Of a DNA stretch of 21,165 bases, positions 13,337 to 20,136 are shown in pieces; the stretch's first letter is position 1; each line of letters opens with the position of its first letter. Under the pieces are notes generated by a model, which was not told the DNA's origin, made no database searches, and saw nothing but the letters and a program-made list of their open reading frames with translations. The stretch lies in assembly GCA_035294565.1 (NCBI GenBank), contig DATGKR010000150.1, positions 1-21,165 on the forward strand, read 5' to 3'. The position numbers and the translations under genes are program-made. This stretch comes from DATGKR01 sp035294565. GTDB lineage: Bacteria > Actinomycetota > Acidimicrobiia > Acidimicrobiales > Palsa-688.

Positions 13337-14698
13337 TCAGCGCGTCGCCTGGGGCCCTGGCGGGGCGGCCGCCTGTCCGCTGAGCCATTCGGGGTGATCT
13401 TGCCAGGGTGGGGCGGCGGCCCGCCGGGACGGTTGGGTCTCGCGAAGGAACAGCACGAGGACAAACGTGGAGACACCGAGCAGGGCGGAGCCGACCCACA
13501 GGGCGGCGCCGATCCCCGCGAGGGTGGCGACGGCGCCGAGCACGAGCGGCCCGAGGGCGTAGCCGCTGTCGCGCCAGAGCCGGTAGACGCCGAGAGCCCC
13601 GCCCCGCCAGGCCGGGTGGGCGCTGTCGCCGACGGCGGTGATCAGGTTGGGGTAGGCGAGGGCCATGCCCATGGCCATCGCGGTGGCACCCAAGTACCAG
13701 ACGGCCAGGGTGTTCGTCGAGGCGATGACGGCGATCCCGGCGCCGAGGAGGAAGGTGCCGGCGGTGATGGGCCACTTCCGGCCGATGCGGTCGGCGAGCC
13801 AGCCGGCCGGGACCTGACCCAGTCCCCACACCCAGGCGTACACGCCGACGAGGACACCGACGCTGGCCACAGACAGGCCGTGATGGAGGAAGTAGAGGGG
13901 GAAGAAGCCGATGACCAGGCTGTCGGCGAACTTGTTGGCCATCCCGGCCTGGCAGACGGCCAGCATGCTGCGGTCGTGCCAGCTCATGTAGCGGGCCAGC
14001 AGCTTGACCCCGGGGATGGCGGGCCCGTCGGTGCGGGCCCCGTGGTGGCGGGCCGCTTCGGCTCTGGCCCACGGCAGGGTTTCGCGGGCGAGGCCGAAGG
14101 TGACGAGAGCCCCGACCGCCACCACCCCGAGGGCGAGCAGATAGGGCGCCGGGCGCAGCCCGTAGGAGGCGACGAGCAGGCCGGCGGCAAGACCGCCGAG
14201 CCCCGTCCCTACATAGCCGGCGGATTCGTCGAGGCCGACCGCCAGCCCGCGGCCGGCCGGGCCAACCAGGTCGATCTTGGCGGCGACCGACATGCTCCAG
14301 GTCAGCCCCTGGTTGACGCCGAGGAACAGGTTGGCCACCACCACCCACCACCAGGCCTGGGCGAAGATGACCAACAAGGCGTAGGGCAGCGCGAATGCCC
14401 ATCCGACGAGCAGGAGCGGCTTGCGGCCCAGTCGGTCCGAGAGCCGTCCGGCGACCAGGTTCATCACCGCCTTGACCGCCCCGAAGGCGGCCACGAACGA
14501 CACCGTGTAGAGGATGGAGACAACACCGAAGGTGTGCTCGGCGAGCGGTGGCAAGGCGACGCGTTCCACGCCGATGGTCATGCCGACCAAGAGCGTGATG
14601 GCGGTGAACAGCGCGAACTGCCGCCAGTTCTCGCGCAACCCGAGTCGGTGCCCGATGGTCGGGCTTGCTGACGGGGTGATCGCAGTCACTGACAACAT
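13337..14698 (-). CDS. Major facilitator superfamily (MFS) transporter
   Basis: The 453-residue membrane protein has about 12 hydrophobic segments in two six-helix halves. The loop between helices 2 and 3 carries GRLSDRLGRKPLLLVGWAFA, the MFS motif A; the second half repeats it as GWLADRIGRKWPITAGTF. A cytoplasmic loop (EAARHHGARTDGPAIPGVK) separates the halves. The family exports or imports small solutes by proton coupling; the solute is unknown. ATG 14698 overlaps the end of AGGAGG (14704-14699), so the in-frame GTG at 14689, 9 bases behind that site, may be the true start. The gene diverges from the ArsR-rhodanese regulator through overlapping promoters and is probably controlled by it. 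Confidence 0.9.
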   Translation of the reverse strand: MLSVTAITPSASPTIGHRLGLRENWRQFALFTAITLLVGMTIGVERVALPPLAEHTFGVVSILYTVSFVAAFGAVKAVMNLVAGRLSDRLGRKPLLLVGWAFALPYALLVIFAQAWWWVVVANLFLGVNQGLTWSMSVAAKIDLVGPAGRGLAVGLDESAGYVGTGLGGLAAGLLVASYGLRPAPYLLALGVVAVGALVTFGLARETLPWARAEAARHHGARTDGPAIPGVKLLARYMSWHDRSMLAVCQAGMANKFADSLVIGFFPLYFLHHGLSVASVGVLVGVYAWVWGLGQVPAGWLADRIGRKWPITAGTFLLGAGIAVIASTNTLAVWYLGATAMAMGMALAYPNLITAVGDSAHPAWRGGALGVYRLWRDSGYALGPLVLGAVATLAGIGAALWVGSALLGVSTFVLVLFLRETQPSRRAAAPPWQDHPEWLSGQAAAPPGPQATR

Positions 14699-14723
14699 CC
14701 TCCTGTTCTGCCCGCAGCCACCG

Positions 14724-14746
14724 ATGCTACAATTTTCCAGATATCT
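14724..14746. promoter_or_regulatory. Overlapping divergent -10 boxes and operator-like palindrome (MFS / ArsR)
   Basis: TAGCAT on the minus strand (14729-14724) and TACAAT on the plus strand (14728-14733) share two bases, so RNA polymerase could hardly occupy both. The perfect palindrome AGATATCT (14739-14746) covers the predicted plus-strand transcript start. Its position fits an ArsR-type operator. A Shine-Dalgarno GGAGGAG (14749-14755) follows for the plus-strand gene. Confidence 0.5.
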
Positions 14747-14760
14747 TTGGAGGAGTCGCC

Positions 14761-15426
14761 ATGAGCGGAACGGAACGCAAGCTGGCCCTGTTCGAGGCGA
14801 TCGCCGCCACCGGCAAGGCCCTCTCCAACGGCAAGCGCCTCGAGCTGCTCGACCTGCTCGCCCAGGGGGAACGCCGCGTCGAATCCCTGGCCAGAGCGGC
14901 TGGGCTGGGCCTGACGACTGCCTCGGCGCACCTGCAGGTCCTCAAGCACGCCGGGCTGGTGACCGCCCGCCGCGACGGCACCTGCATCCACTACCGCCTG
15001 GCCGGCGACGACGTGGCCGCGCTGTACAAACAGCTGCTACGGGTGGCAGAGGCGCATCAGCCCGCCGCCGGGCAGGCTCGCATCGCCTACCTCGGACCGG
15101 ACGACACCGACCAGCTCAGCCGCGAAGAACTGCTCGAGCGGGTCAGGACCGGCACCGCCACCGTGATAGACGTCCGCCCTATCGAGGAATACACCTCCGG
15201 GCACATCCCCCAAGCGGTGTCCATCCCCCTCGACCAGCTCGAGAACCGTCTGTCGGAACTCCCAGCCGACACCGAGATCGTCGCCTACTGCCGGGGCGCC
15301 AACTGCGTCCTCGCCCACGACGCCGTGCGCCTCCTGCGCCGCCACCGGCGGCGGGCGACTCGACTCGCCGAGGGGATGCTCGAATGGCGCCTGGCGAACC
15401 TGCCGGTGGCCGTCGGCGACAGGTGA
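14761..15426 (+). CDS. ArsR/SmtB-family regulator fused to a rhodanese domain
   Basis: The 221-residue protein has two domains. Residues about 10-95 form a winged helix-turn-helix: ALSNGKRLELLDLLAQGERR, LARAAGLGLTTASAHLQVLK and HAGLVTARRDG. Residues about 110-215 form a rhodanese domain: VIDVRPIEEYTSGHIPQAVS, then the active loop YCRGANC with Cys177 as nucleophile and a second Cys182. This fusion occurs in several bacteria and is thought to sense sulfur or oxyanion species through persulfide or thiol chemistry. The start is ATG 14761 with GGAGGAG 5 bases upstream. It is divergent from the MFS gene, which is its likely target along with itself. The inducer is unknown. Confidence 0.9.
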   Translation: MSGTERKLALFEAIAATGKALSNGKRLELLDLLAQGERRVESLARAAGLGLTTASAHLQVLKHAGLVTARRDGTCIHYRLAGDDVAALYKQLLRVAEAHQPAAGQARIAYLGPDDTDQLSREELLERVRTGTATVIDVRPIEEYTSGHIPQAVSIPLDQLENRLSELPADTEIVAYCRGANCVLAHDAVRLLRRHRRRATRLAEGMLEWRLANLPVAVGDR

Positions 15427-15868
15427 GACCCGTCCGCCGTCGCGCGGGGCCTGCTCGACTCGGTCGATGTCAAGGGGTCCAAGGTTCGCCGGGTCTGCTC
15501 GACCTGGCGGGCTGCTGACCGAAGATGGATGTCCGCGAGCTTCCCGCAGAGAAGCTCGCCTTCTCGGCCGGCAGCGACCATACGCCCCCCACCCGCCAAG
15601 GGCGACCAAGGCCTCGACCAAAGTCAGTCCATGCCGGCTGAACGCCGGTCGGCGCTGTTCCGAGGGCTGAGTCTTCCCAACGTCCTGGCCCTGCCTTGGC
15701 GTGCCGCCACCCCACCCGGCAATCGGCGTCCGTTTACGAGCAGTCGGGTCGAGGCTCGACAGTGGCGCTCCGACATCACGCCCCGACTGATCCGCACGTT
15801 GGTTCCAAGCTGGGGAACCTTCTCGAGGAGCTTTGCGTGGGAGGTGGGGTGAGATAGGAGGCCGGGCT
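15427..15868. other. Gene-free stretch between the ArsR gene and the lipoprotein gene
   Basis: About 440 bases hold no convincing coding sequence on either strand. Open frames here are antisense extensions or Pro/Arg-rich filler with no motif. The only structure seen is the strong hairpin at 15535-15559. Confidence 0.55.
15535..15559. terminator. Strong 9-bp hairpin downstream of the ArsR-rhodanese gene
   Basis: GCGAGCTTC (15535-15543) pairs perfectly with GAAGCTCGC (15551-15559) across the 7-base loop CCGCAGA. It is 109 bases past the regulator's stop and has no T-run on either side. A terminator, an RNA 3' end or a protein-binding dyad are all possible. Confidence 0.35.
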
Positions 15869-17428
15869 TTGAGCTGCAGCCGAGGGCTAGCCGTCGCTAT
15901 CGCGCTCGTGATGGTCGTGACCGGGTGCGCTTCGAGCCAGAACAACCCGAGGAAAGGTTCGCGGGGTGGGTCGACCACGGCGACCAGTACCGCGCCTCCT
16001 ACGCTCTCGGTCTCGCCGGATCGTAACTTGGTTGCGGGAGAGCAGCTTCAGGTGAATGTCGCCGGGTTCCGTGCAGACTCCGCGCTGGTGGTGTACGAGT
16101 GCGCCTCAGTGCCCCCGCCGTCGACCCCGTTTGGCTGCGGTCCGTCGGGCCCGTTGGGCGGAACGATCACTCTGTTTACAGATAGTTCCGGCCGGGCGTC
16201 GGGCGTGTTCGCCGCCAGTCCGATGGCAAGCACAGCCCAGGGCTCCGGCATGGTCGCCTGTCGGGATCAATGCGTCGTAGTTGCCACTCTCGCGAAGGTG
16301 GGCCCCGGCGAGCCGCCGGATTCGACCCCGACGGCTAGCGCCTCTTTGTCCTTCTCGACCACTGCCACGCCCAGTCCGGCCGATTGGTCGTTGGACGATT
16401 TGAGCTGGGTGAGCGCTAGCGACGGCTGGGCGCTGGGGGGTCTGCCGTGCGCGGCAGGACTGTGCGCCGAGGTGGCCCAGACCGAAGACGGGGGTGCGAA
16501 CTGGCAGCCAGTCGGCGAACCTTCAGCGGTGCTTGCAAGCGACGCGCCGAACTGTTCAAGTACAGTTTGTGTGAGTTCGCTGCGCTTTGCCAACGCCAAC
16601 GACGGCTACTTGTTTGGCCCGGCCCTGCTCATGACTGTCGACGGGGGGCGCAGCTGGCAGGTCCAACCGGGCCCGCAGATCGAGAGTCTCGCCGTCGTTG
16701 ACGGCGGGGTGTTCCGGATCGCCTACAACACGACCGGCTGTGCTGGACCCTGCGACCCGAGCCTTCAAGAAGCCTTTGCTGGCTCCACCACGTGGCGCAC
16801 GCTCATCAATGTGCTCGATACTCCCGGTCGCAGCGATTCGGCGCAGATCGTCAACTCCGGTTCAACTGTAATAGTGGCGACCTACGGAGATCTGGCTGGG
16901 CCGGTGAGCGCCCAAGCTGTTGTTTATCTATCCACAGATGGCGGCAGCTCCTGGCAGCAGGAGGCAGACCCGTGCTCGGGGAAGGGAGTCCCTGGCGAAG
17001 AAGTCGACCTCGTAACGCTGGCTGCCGCTCCCGGAGGCTTCTTTGCGGGCGCCTGCCTCCCGCACCTCACAGCCACCGGCGGCTTCCTGGTCGTCTCCAC
17101 TGACGGCGGCAGGAACTGGCACAGAGCAGCGGCCCTTCCGGCAGAAGGTTTTCCTACCCTGACCGCAGCCAGTGCCACAAACCTGGCCCTCTCCAACAAC
17201 GTGGCGACGTCTGCCACGAGCCTTAAGGCCATGATCTGGATCTCCACTGACCAAGGCCAGCGTTGGAGCACGGCCGCTACCGAAACAATCCCGCAACCGG
17301 AACCGTACATGAGCCCGCAGTGGCTCGGCTTCGAGACCCCCCAAGTCGGAAGGTGGATAGCTGACCCACACAACATTTGGACCACCACCGACGGCGGACT
17401 GCACTGGAGGGAAGCCGCCTTCCGATAA
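15869..17428 (+). CDS. Lipoprotein with neocarzinostatin-like domain and Asp-box (BNR-like) repeats
   Basis: The product has 519 residues from TTG 15869, chosen because AGGAGG (15856-15861) lies 7 bases upstream; an earlier TTG at 15833 adds 12 residues. The N-terminus is a lipoprotein signal (RGLAVAIALVMVVTGCAS) with lipobox VTGC and Cys20. Residues about 45-165 resemble the neocarzinostatin fold: LSVSPDRNLVAGEQLQVNVA, FTDSSGRASGVF, and paired Cys around MVACRDQCVVVATLAK. Residues about 180-519 contain six Asp-box-like motifs (TEDGGANWQ, TVDGGRSWQ, STDGGSSWQ, STDGGRNWH, STDQGQRWS, TTDGGLHWR), as in sialidase or Ycf48-type propellers. No catalytic residues are recognised. An extracellular binding or adhesion role is likely. 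A/T content is somewhat higher than in neighbours. Confidence 0.82.
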   Translation: MSCSRGLAVAIALVMVVTGCASSQNNPRKGSRGGSTTATSTAPPTLSVSPDRNLVAGEQLQVNVAGFRADSALVVYECASVPPPSTPFGCGPSGPLGGTITLFTDSSGRASGVFAASPMASTAQGSGMVACRDQCVVVATLAKVGPGEPPDSTPTASASLSFSTTATPSPADWSLDDLSWVSASDGWALGGLPCAAGLCAEVAQTEDGGANWQPVGEPSAVLASDAPNCSSTVCVSSLRFANANDGYLFGPALLMTVDGGRSWQVQPGPQIESLAVVDGGVFRIAYNTTGCAGPCDPSLQEAFAGSTTWRTLINVLDTPGRSDSAQIVNSGSTVIVATYGDLAGPVSAQAVVYLSTDGGSSWQQEADPCSGKGVPGEEVDLVTLAAAPGGFFAGACLPHLTATGGFLVVSTDGGRNWHRAAALPAEGFPTLTAASATNLALSNNVATSATSLKAMIWISTDQGQRWSTAATETIPQPEPYMSPQWLGFETPQVGRWIADPHNIWTTTDGGLHWREAAFR

Positions 17429-17476
17429 GGAAGGGCTCGCCGAGCGCGGATGAGTAGATACGCCGGAGAGCCGTCC

Positions 17477-18218
17477 TCAGACCGTCTTCCAAATGCTCGG
17501 CTGGATCGCAACCTCGGTCTCAATCCCCAAGGCGGCGAGCTGGCGGAGGAAGCGGCTTGTCAGCAGCGACGCGGCGACCCAGGCGTCGGGAAGGTCCTTC
17601 GCGAAGAACCGCAACCCGTTCTGCGTCCTCTCGCGGGCGGTGCGCGGCGCCAGGGGGATGGTGACGGTCTTGCCGCCCTTGCGCAGCACCGTCAGGGTCC
17701 GATGCCCCCGCTCGAGCCGAGGGCCTCGATGTACTCCCCGATCGCCTCGGAGACCCGCAGTCCGTTCAGGGCGAGCAGCGAGATCAGGGCGTGCTCGGAT
17801 GCGGGGCCGAGCCCTGCGGCGACCAACAGAGCGACCTCGTTGTGGTCCAGTCCGATGGCGTGGGACTCGTAGTCGATGCGGGGACGGCGGACATGGACCG
17901 TTGGGGAGCGGGCGATGAGGCCTTCCTCTTCGGCGTAGCGGTAGAAGCCGGTCACGGTGCATAGGCGCCTGCGATCGTCGCTGTCGCCCGGCCGTTTGTC
18001 TCGAGCTCACGTCCGAACGATTCGATGTCGCTGCGCCGGACCTCGAACAGCCCAAGCTGACGTCGGCCGCAGAACGCAACGAACTGGCGGAGATCCAGGG
18101 CGTAGGCGTCGCGGGTGAGGCCTCGGTAGCCGCCGAGGAACCCGGCGAGAGCGAGCTGTTCAGGGTTGAACACCTCGGGGTCGTAGACGACGACAGCGGT
18201 CGAATCAGCGGTGGTCAT
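17477..18218 (-). pseudogene. Tyrosine recombinase, N-terminal and middle part, two frameshifts, C-terminus lost
   Basis: Starting at ATG 18218, the minus strand encodes a SAM-like core-binding domain (QLALAGFLGGYRGLTRDAYA, DLRQFVAFCGRRQLGLFEV). After a one-base loss near 17971 the next frame continues with RRLCTVTGFYRYAEEEGLIA and LISLLALNGLRVSEAIG, which holds the first catalytic Arg. A second one-base loss near 17717 leads to LERGHRTLTVLRKGGKTVTI, which holds the beta-hairpin Lys, and then PLAPRTAR. Recombinase homology stops near 17633. The frame ends at 17477 with unrelated sequence (FFAKDLPDAWVAASLL...). The HxxR box, second His and Tyr nucleophile are absent here. Two same-direction single-base losses suggest decay, though assembly error is possible. 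Confidence 0.75.
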
Positions 18219-18457
18219 GGCATGTACCCTCGAGTCGTGGGACTCGAAGGGCGAGGCCACCGGCGGCCCCGAGGATGAGACCCACACCGTAGCCCCACCC
18301 CCAGGACGACGATCTGCAACCCGATACCACCAGCCAACTCGGACCGGAGCTGACGCCTATCGGCGATTCGGAACCTGTCAAGAGGGTCGGGCCCGGTGTC
18401 AGCCACAGCGCGGGACTGAATGGTCGGGGCGCTGGCATCATACAACAGGTTCGACTT

Positions 18458-18477
18458 GACATACAATATGGTATGTC
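18458..18477. promoter_or_regulatory. TA module 4 operator/promoter overlapping the start codon
   Basis: GACATAC-AATATG-GTATGTC is a perfect inverted repeat with 7-bp arms. It covers the -10 box TACAAT (18462-18467) and the antitoxin ATG (18473), which lies 5 bases after the box. The 240 bases upstream (18219-18457) show no convincing gene. Confidence 0.65.
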
Positions 18478-18715
18478 CGGTAGCGAGCACATCATGACCG
18501 TCTCCCAGAACGGGCAGGTATCGATTCCTGCCGCCACGAGGGCCCGATGGCAAGCTCGCCGGGTCATCGTCGTGGACCTAGGTGACCGCGTGGTCATGCG
18601 CCCAGCCTCCGCTCAGCCCATCGCCGACCTACAAGGAAAGTACAAAGGACGAGGACCCACTTCCGACGAGGCCCGCCGCCAGACTCGCCAGGCCGAGGCC
18701 TCTCGGAAGAGGTAA
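18473..18715 (+). CDS. AbrB/SpoVT-type antitoxin (TA module 4)
   Basis: The 80-residue product has a swapped-hairpin AbrB DNA-binding domain: EHIMTVSQNGQVSIPAATRA followed by RRVIVVDLGDRVVMRPA. This is the form of VapB antitoxins paired with PIN toxins. The C-terminal tail (LQGKYKGRGPTSDEARRQTR) would contact the toxin. The first ATG overlaps an inverted repeat and no ribosome site exists, so leaderless translation and autorepression are predicted. The stop TAA shares its last A with the toxin ATG at 18715. The module lies between two oppositely oriented recombinase fragments. Confidence 0.87.
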   Translation: MSGSEHIMTVSQNGQVSIPAATRARWQARRVIVVDLGDRVVMRPASAQPIADLQGKYKGRGPTSDEARRQTRQAEASRKR

Positions 18716-19155
18716 TGATCCTCGACGCCTACGCAGTCATCGCCTACCTGCAAGCCGAACCGTCCGCCCCCGAAGTGCGGCCCCTCCTCGACAGCGGTGA
18801 GGCCAACTTGACGGCCGTCGGGGTAGCCGAAGCCATCGACCACCTCGTGCGTCTCGCCGGCGCCGACGAGGAAGACGCGACCCTGGACCTCGCCCAGCTC
18901 GGGCTGCTCGACGGTATCGTCGTGGATTCAGCCCTCGGCCTCGCCGCTGGACGGCTGAGAGCCCGCCGCTATCACCGCAGCCGCTGTGCGGTCAGCATGG
19001 CCGACTGCATCGCCGCCGAAGCCGCCCGGAAAGGCGAAACGGGCCTCGCTACAAGCGACCCACACCTGCTCGATCTCTGCCGCATAGAGGGCATCTCGGC
19101 CATCGTGCTAACCGCATCGGATGGCACGCGATGGGCACCACCAAACCGGCCCTGA
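18715..19155 (+). CDS. VapC-like PIN-domain toxin (TA module 4)
   Basis: The 146-residue PIN protein begins MILDAYAVIAYLQAEPSAPE, in which Asp4 is the first acid. Glu lies in LTAVGVAEAIDHLVRLAG, two acids in SRCAVSMADCIAAEAARKGE, and the final loop is GLATSDPHLLDLC. All expected catalytic positions are present, so the toxin is probably intact. Such proteins cleave tRNA or rRNA. The start overlaps the antitoxin stop by one base, giving tight translational coupling. GC content and codon use look like the host's, so if transferred it came from a related genome. Confidence 0.87.
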   Translation: MILDAYAVIAYLQAEPSAPEVRPLLDSGEANLTAVGVAEAIDHLVRLAGADEEDATLDLAQLGLLDGIVVDSALGLAAGRLRARRYHRSRCAVSMADCIAAEAARKGETGLATSDPHLLDLCRIEGISAIVLTASDGTRWAPPNRP

Positions 19156-19475
19156 CAGCTCCAACGCGGCTTCGTTATGTACGGCCCTCTGGAGCCTCGC
19201 CGGCCAACAGACGCTGTCCCCGACCGATTTAGCGTTCCGGGTGGGCTGCCGTGCGGTTTGAGAGCGCGCGCGTTATGCCGGGGCGCGCCATGATGACGGT
19301 GTGGCTCATGTCCGTCGCCTTCGGTGCAGCTTGCGTTACAAGCCGAACCCCTGGGCCTTTCCCACTGTCGTCGGGTGGCTTTTTGCGTGGGTAGAGGTGG
19401 GTGATGAGACGTTGACGTTCTCCTCTGGACGTTTGGTTCCTGGCCGAGTCAGCTGGACCGTGCGGAAGAACGACC
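19156..19475. other. Gene-poor stretch between TA module 4 and the recombinase C-terminal fragment
   Basis: No firm gene is seen. A plus-strand frame near 19301-19470 reads VGDETLTFSSGRLVPGRVSW and might be a scrap of a disrupted protein. GCTCCA (19158-19163) and TGGAGC (19190-19195) can pair behind the toxin stop across a long loop. Confidence 0.4.
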
Positions 19476-19794
19476 CTCACGAAGATCGCCGTGGACCTCG
19501 CCGTCGGCGAGTCCTGCTCCGGACCGATCTTCACCACCGCCGACGGGCATCGCCGCGACCCTTACGCAGCCGCCCGCGTCATACGCCGGGTCGCCCGGCG
19601 GGCCGGGATCACCAAGCCCATCGGCCCCCAACGCCCGCCGACACGCGTTCATCACCGTCGTCGACGCCGGCGTCCCGCTGCGCGACGTGCAGGAAGCCGC
19701 GTCCCACGCCGATCCACGCACCACCATGCGCTACGACCGGGCCCGGGTCTTCCTGGGCCGCCATGCCACCTACATCGCCGGAGCAGCCCGCTGA
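19476..19794 (+). pseudogene. Tyrosine recombinase, C-terminal catalytic fragment with one frameshift
   Basis: The plus strand reads IAVDLAVGESCSGPIFTTAD and AAARVIRRVARRAGITKPIG. After one extra C in a run near 19627 it continues NARRHAFITVVDAGVPLRDV, QEAASHADPRTTMRYDRARV and FLGRHATYIAGAAR, then TGA. These carry the HxxR-type box (here N-A-R-R-H), the second His (ASHAD) and the nucleophile Tyr (MRYD) of tyrosine recombinases. The N-terminal domains, first Arg and Lys are missing but occur in the minus-strand fragment at 17633-18218, whose broken end (PLAPRTAR) would join here in register. It is likely inactive as it stands. Confidence 0.75.
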
Positions 19795-19889
19795 CCTGGG
19801 ATTCTGGGTGCCAGCTGGCGCCCAGAACCAATCCCGCCCGGCAAGGGATTTCGGTGAGCGCGTGATCTGTGCCTCCCCCGGAGCTCGGA

Positions 19890-19912
19890 TATGATACCGT
19901 TACATGTAACGG
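19890..19912. promoter_or_regulatory. mazE promoter and 16-bp palindromic operator
   Basis: A TATGAT -10 box (19890-19895) is followed by the perfect palindrome CCGTTACATGTAACGG (19897-19912), which covers the predicted transcript start. A Shine-Dalgarno GGAGG (19911-19915) overlaps its end and lies 8 bases before the ATG at 19924. Binding of MazE or MazEF here would block initiation. Confidence 0.65.
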
Positions 19913-19923
19913 AGGCGTGAGAG

Positions 19924-20136
19924 ATGTCGGACGCCGGCTCCCGACGACGAGTGCGTGAACATCGAGCACGACTACGTGATCAGGGACTCCGCCCGGTCCA
20001 GATCTGGGTCCCCGACGACCGCGCCCCCGGGTTCGCGGAGGAAGCTCACCGCCAATCCAGAGCGGTCGCGGCCAGCGAGCACGCACGAGACGACCAGGAC
20101 TTCATTGATTCGGTTTCGACCTGGCCTGACGAGTGA
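19924..20136 (+). CDS. mazE: MazE-family antitoxin (TA module 5)
   Basis: The 70-residue product matches the short actinobacterial and proteobacterial MazE-like family paired with MazF: RRRVREHRARLRDQGLRPVQ, IWVPDDRAPGFAEEAHRQSR, then the acidic tail DDQDFIDSVSTWPDE that blocks the toxin's active cleft. It has a clear ribosome site (GGAGG, 8 bases) and an operator palindrome upstream. The stop TGA (20134-20136) overlaps a GTG at 20133 that would be the normal toxin start. Because the toxin frame is broken, the antitoxin may now be an orphan. Confidence 0.87.
   Translation: MSDAGSRRRVREHRARLRDQGLRPVQIWVPDDRAPGFAEEAHRQSRAVAASEHARDDQDFIDSVSTWPDE

Noticed and set aside
13394..14671. 425-codon plus-strand frame opposite the MFS gene
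   Set aside because: The composition is Gly/Asp/Gln-rich shadow sequence; the minus strand encodes transmembrane helices and both MFS motifs.
15570..15650. Minus-strand HGLTLVEALVAL, resembling a type IV prepilin N-terminus
   Set aside because: The hydrophobic stretch breaks off after about 12 residues into GWGAYGRCRPRRR, and no start or pilin gene context exists.
18215..18553. Minus-strand frame with a Gly-rich hydrophobic segment upstream of TA module 4
   Set aside because: Hydrophobic parts fall in two frames, no start or family is recognisable, and the DNA is the antitoxin promoter region.
19340..19395. CCAC/GTGG with TTTTT near 19390 as a terminator after TA module 4
   Set aside because: The stem is only 4-5 bp with competing pairings, over 200 bases beyond the toxin stop.
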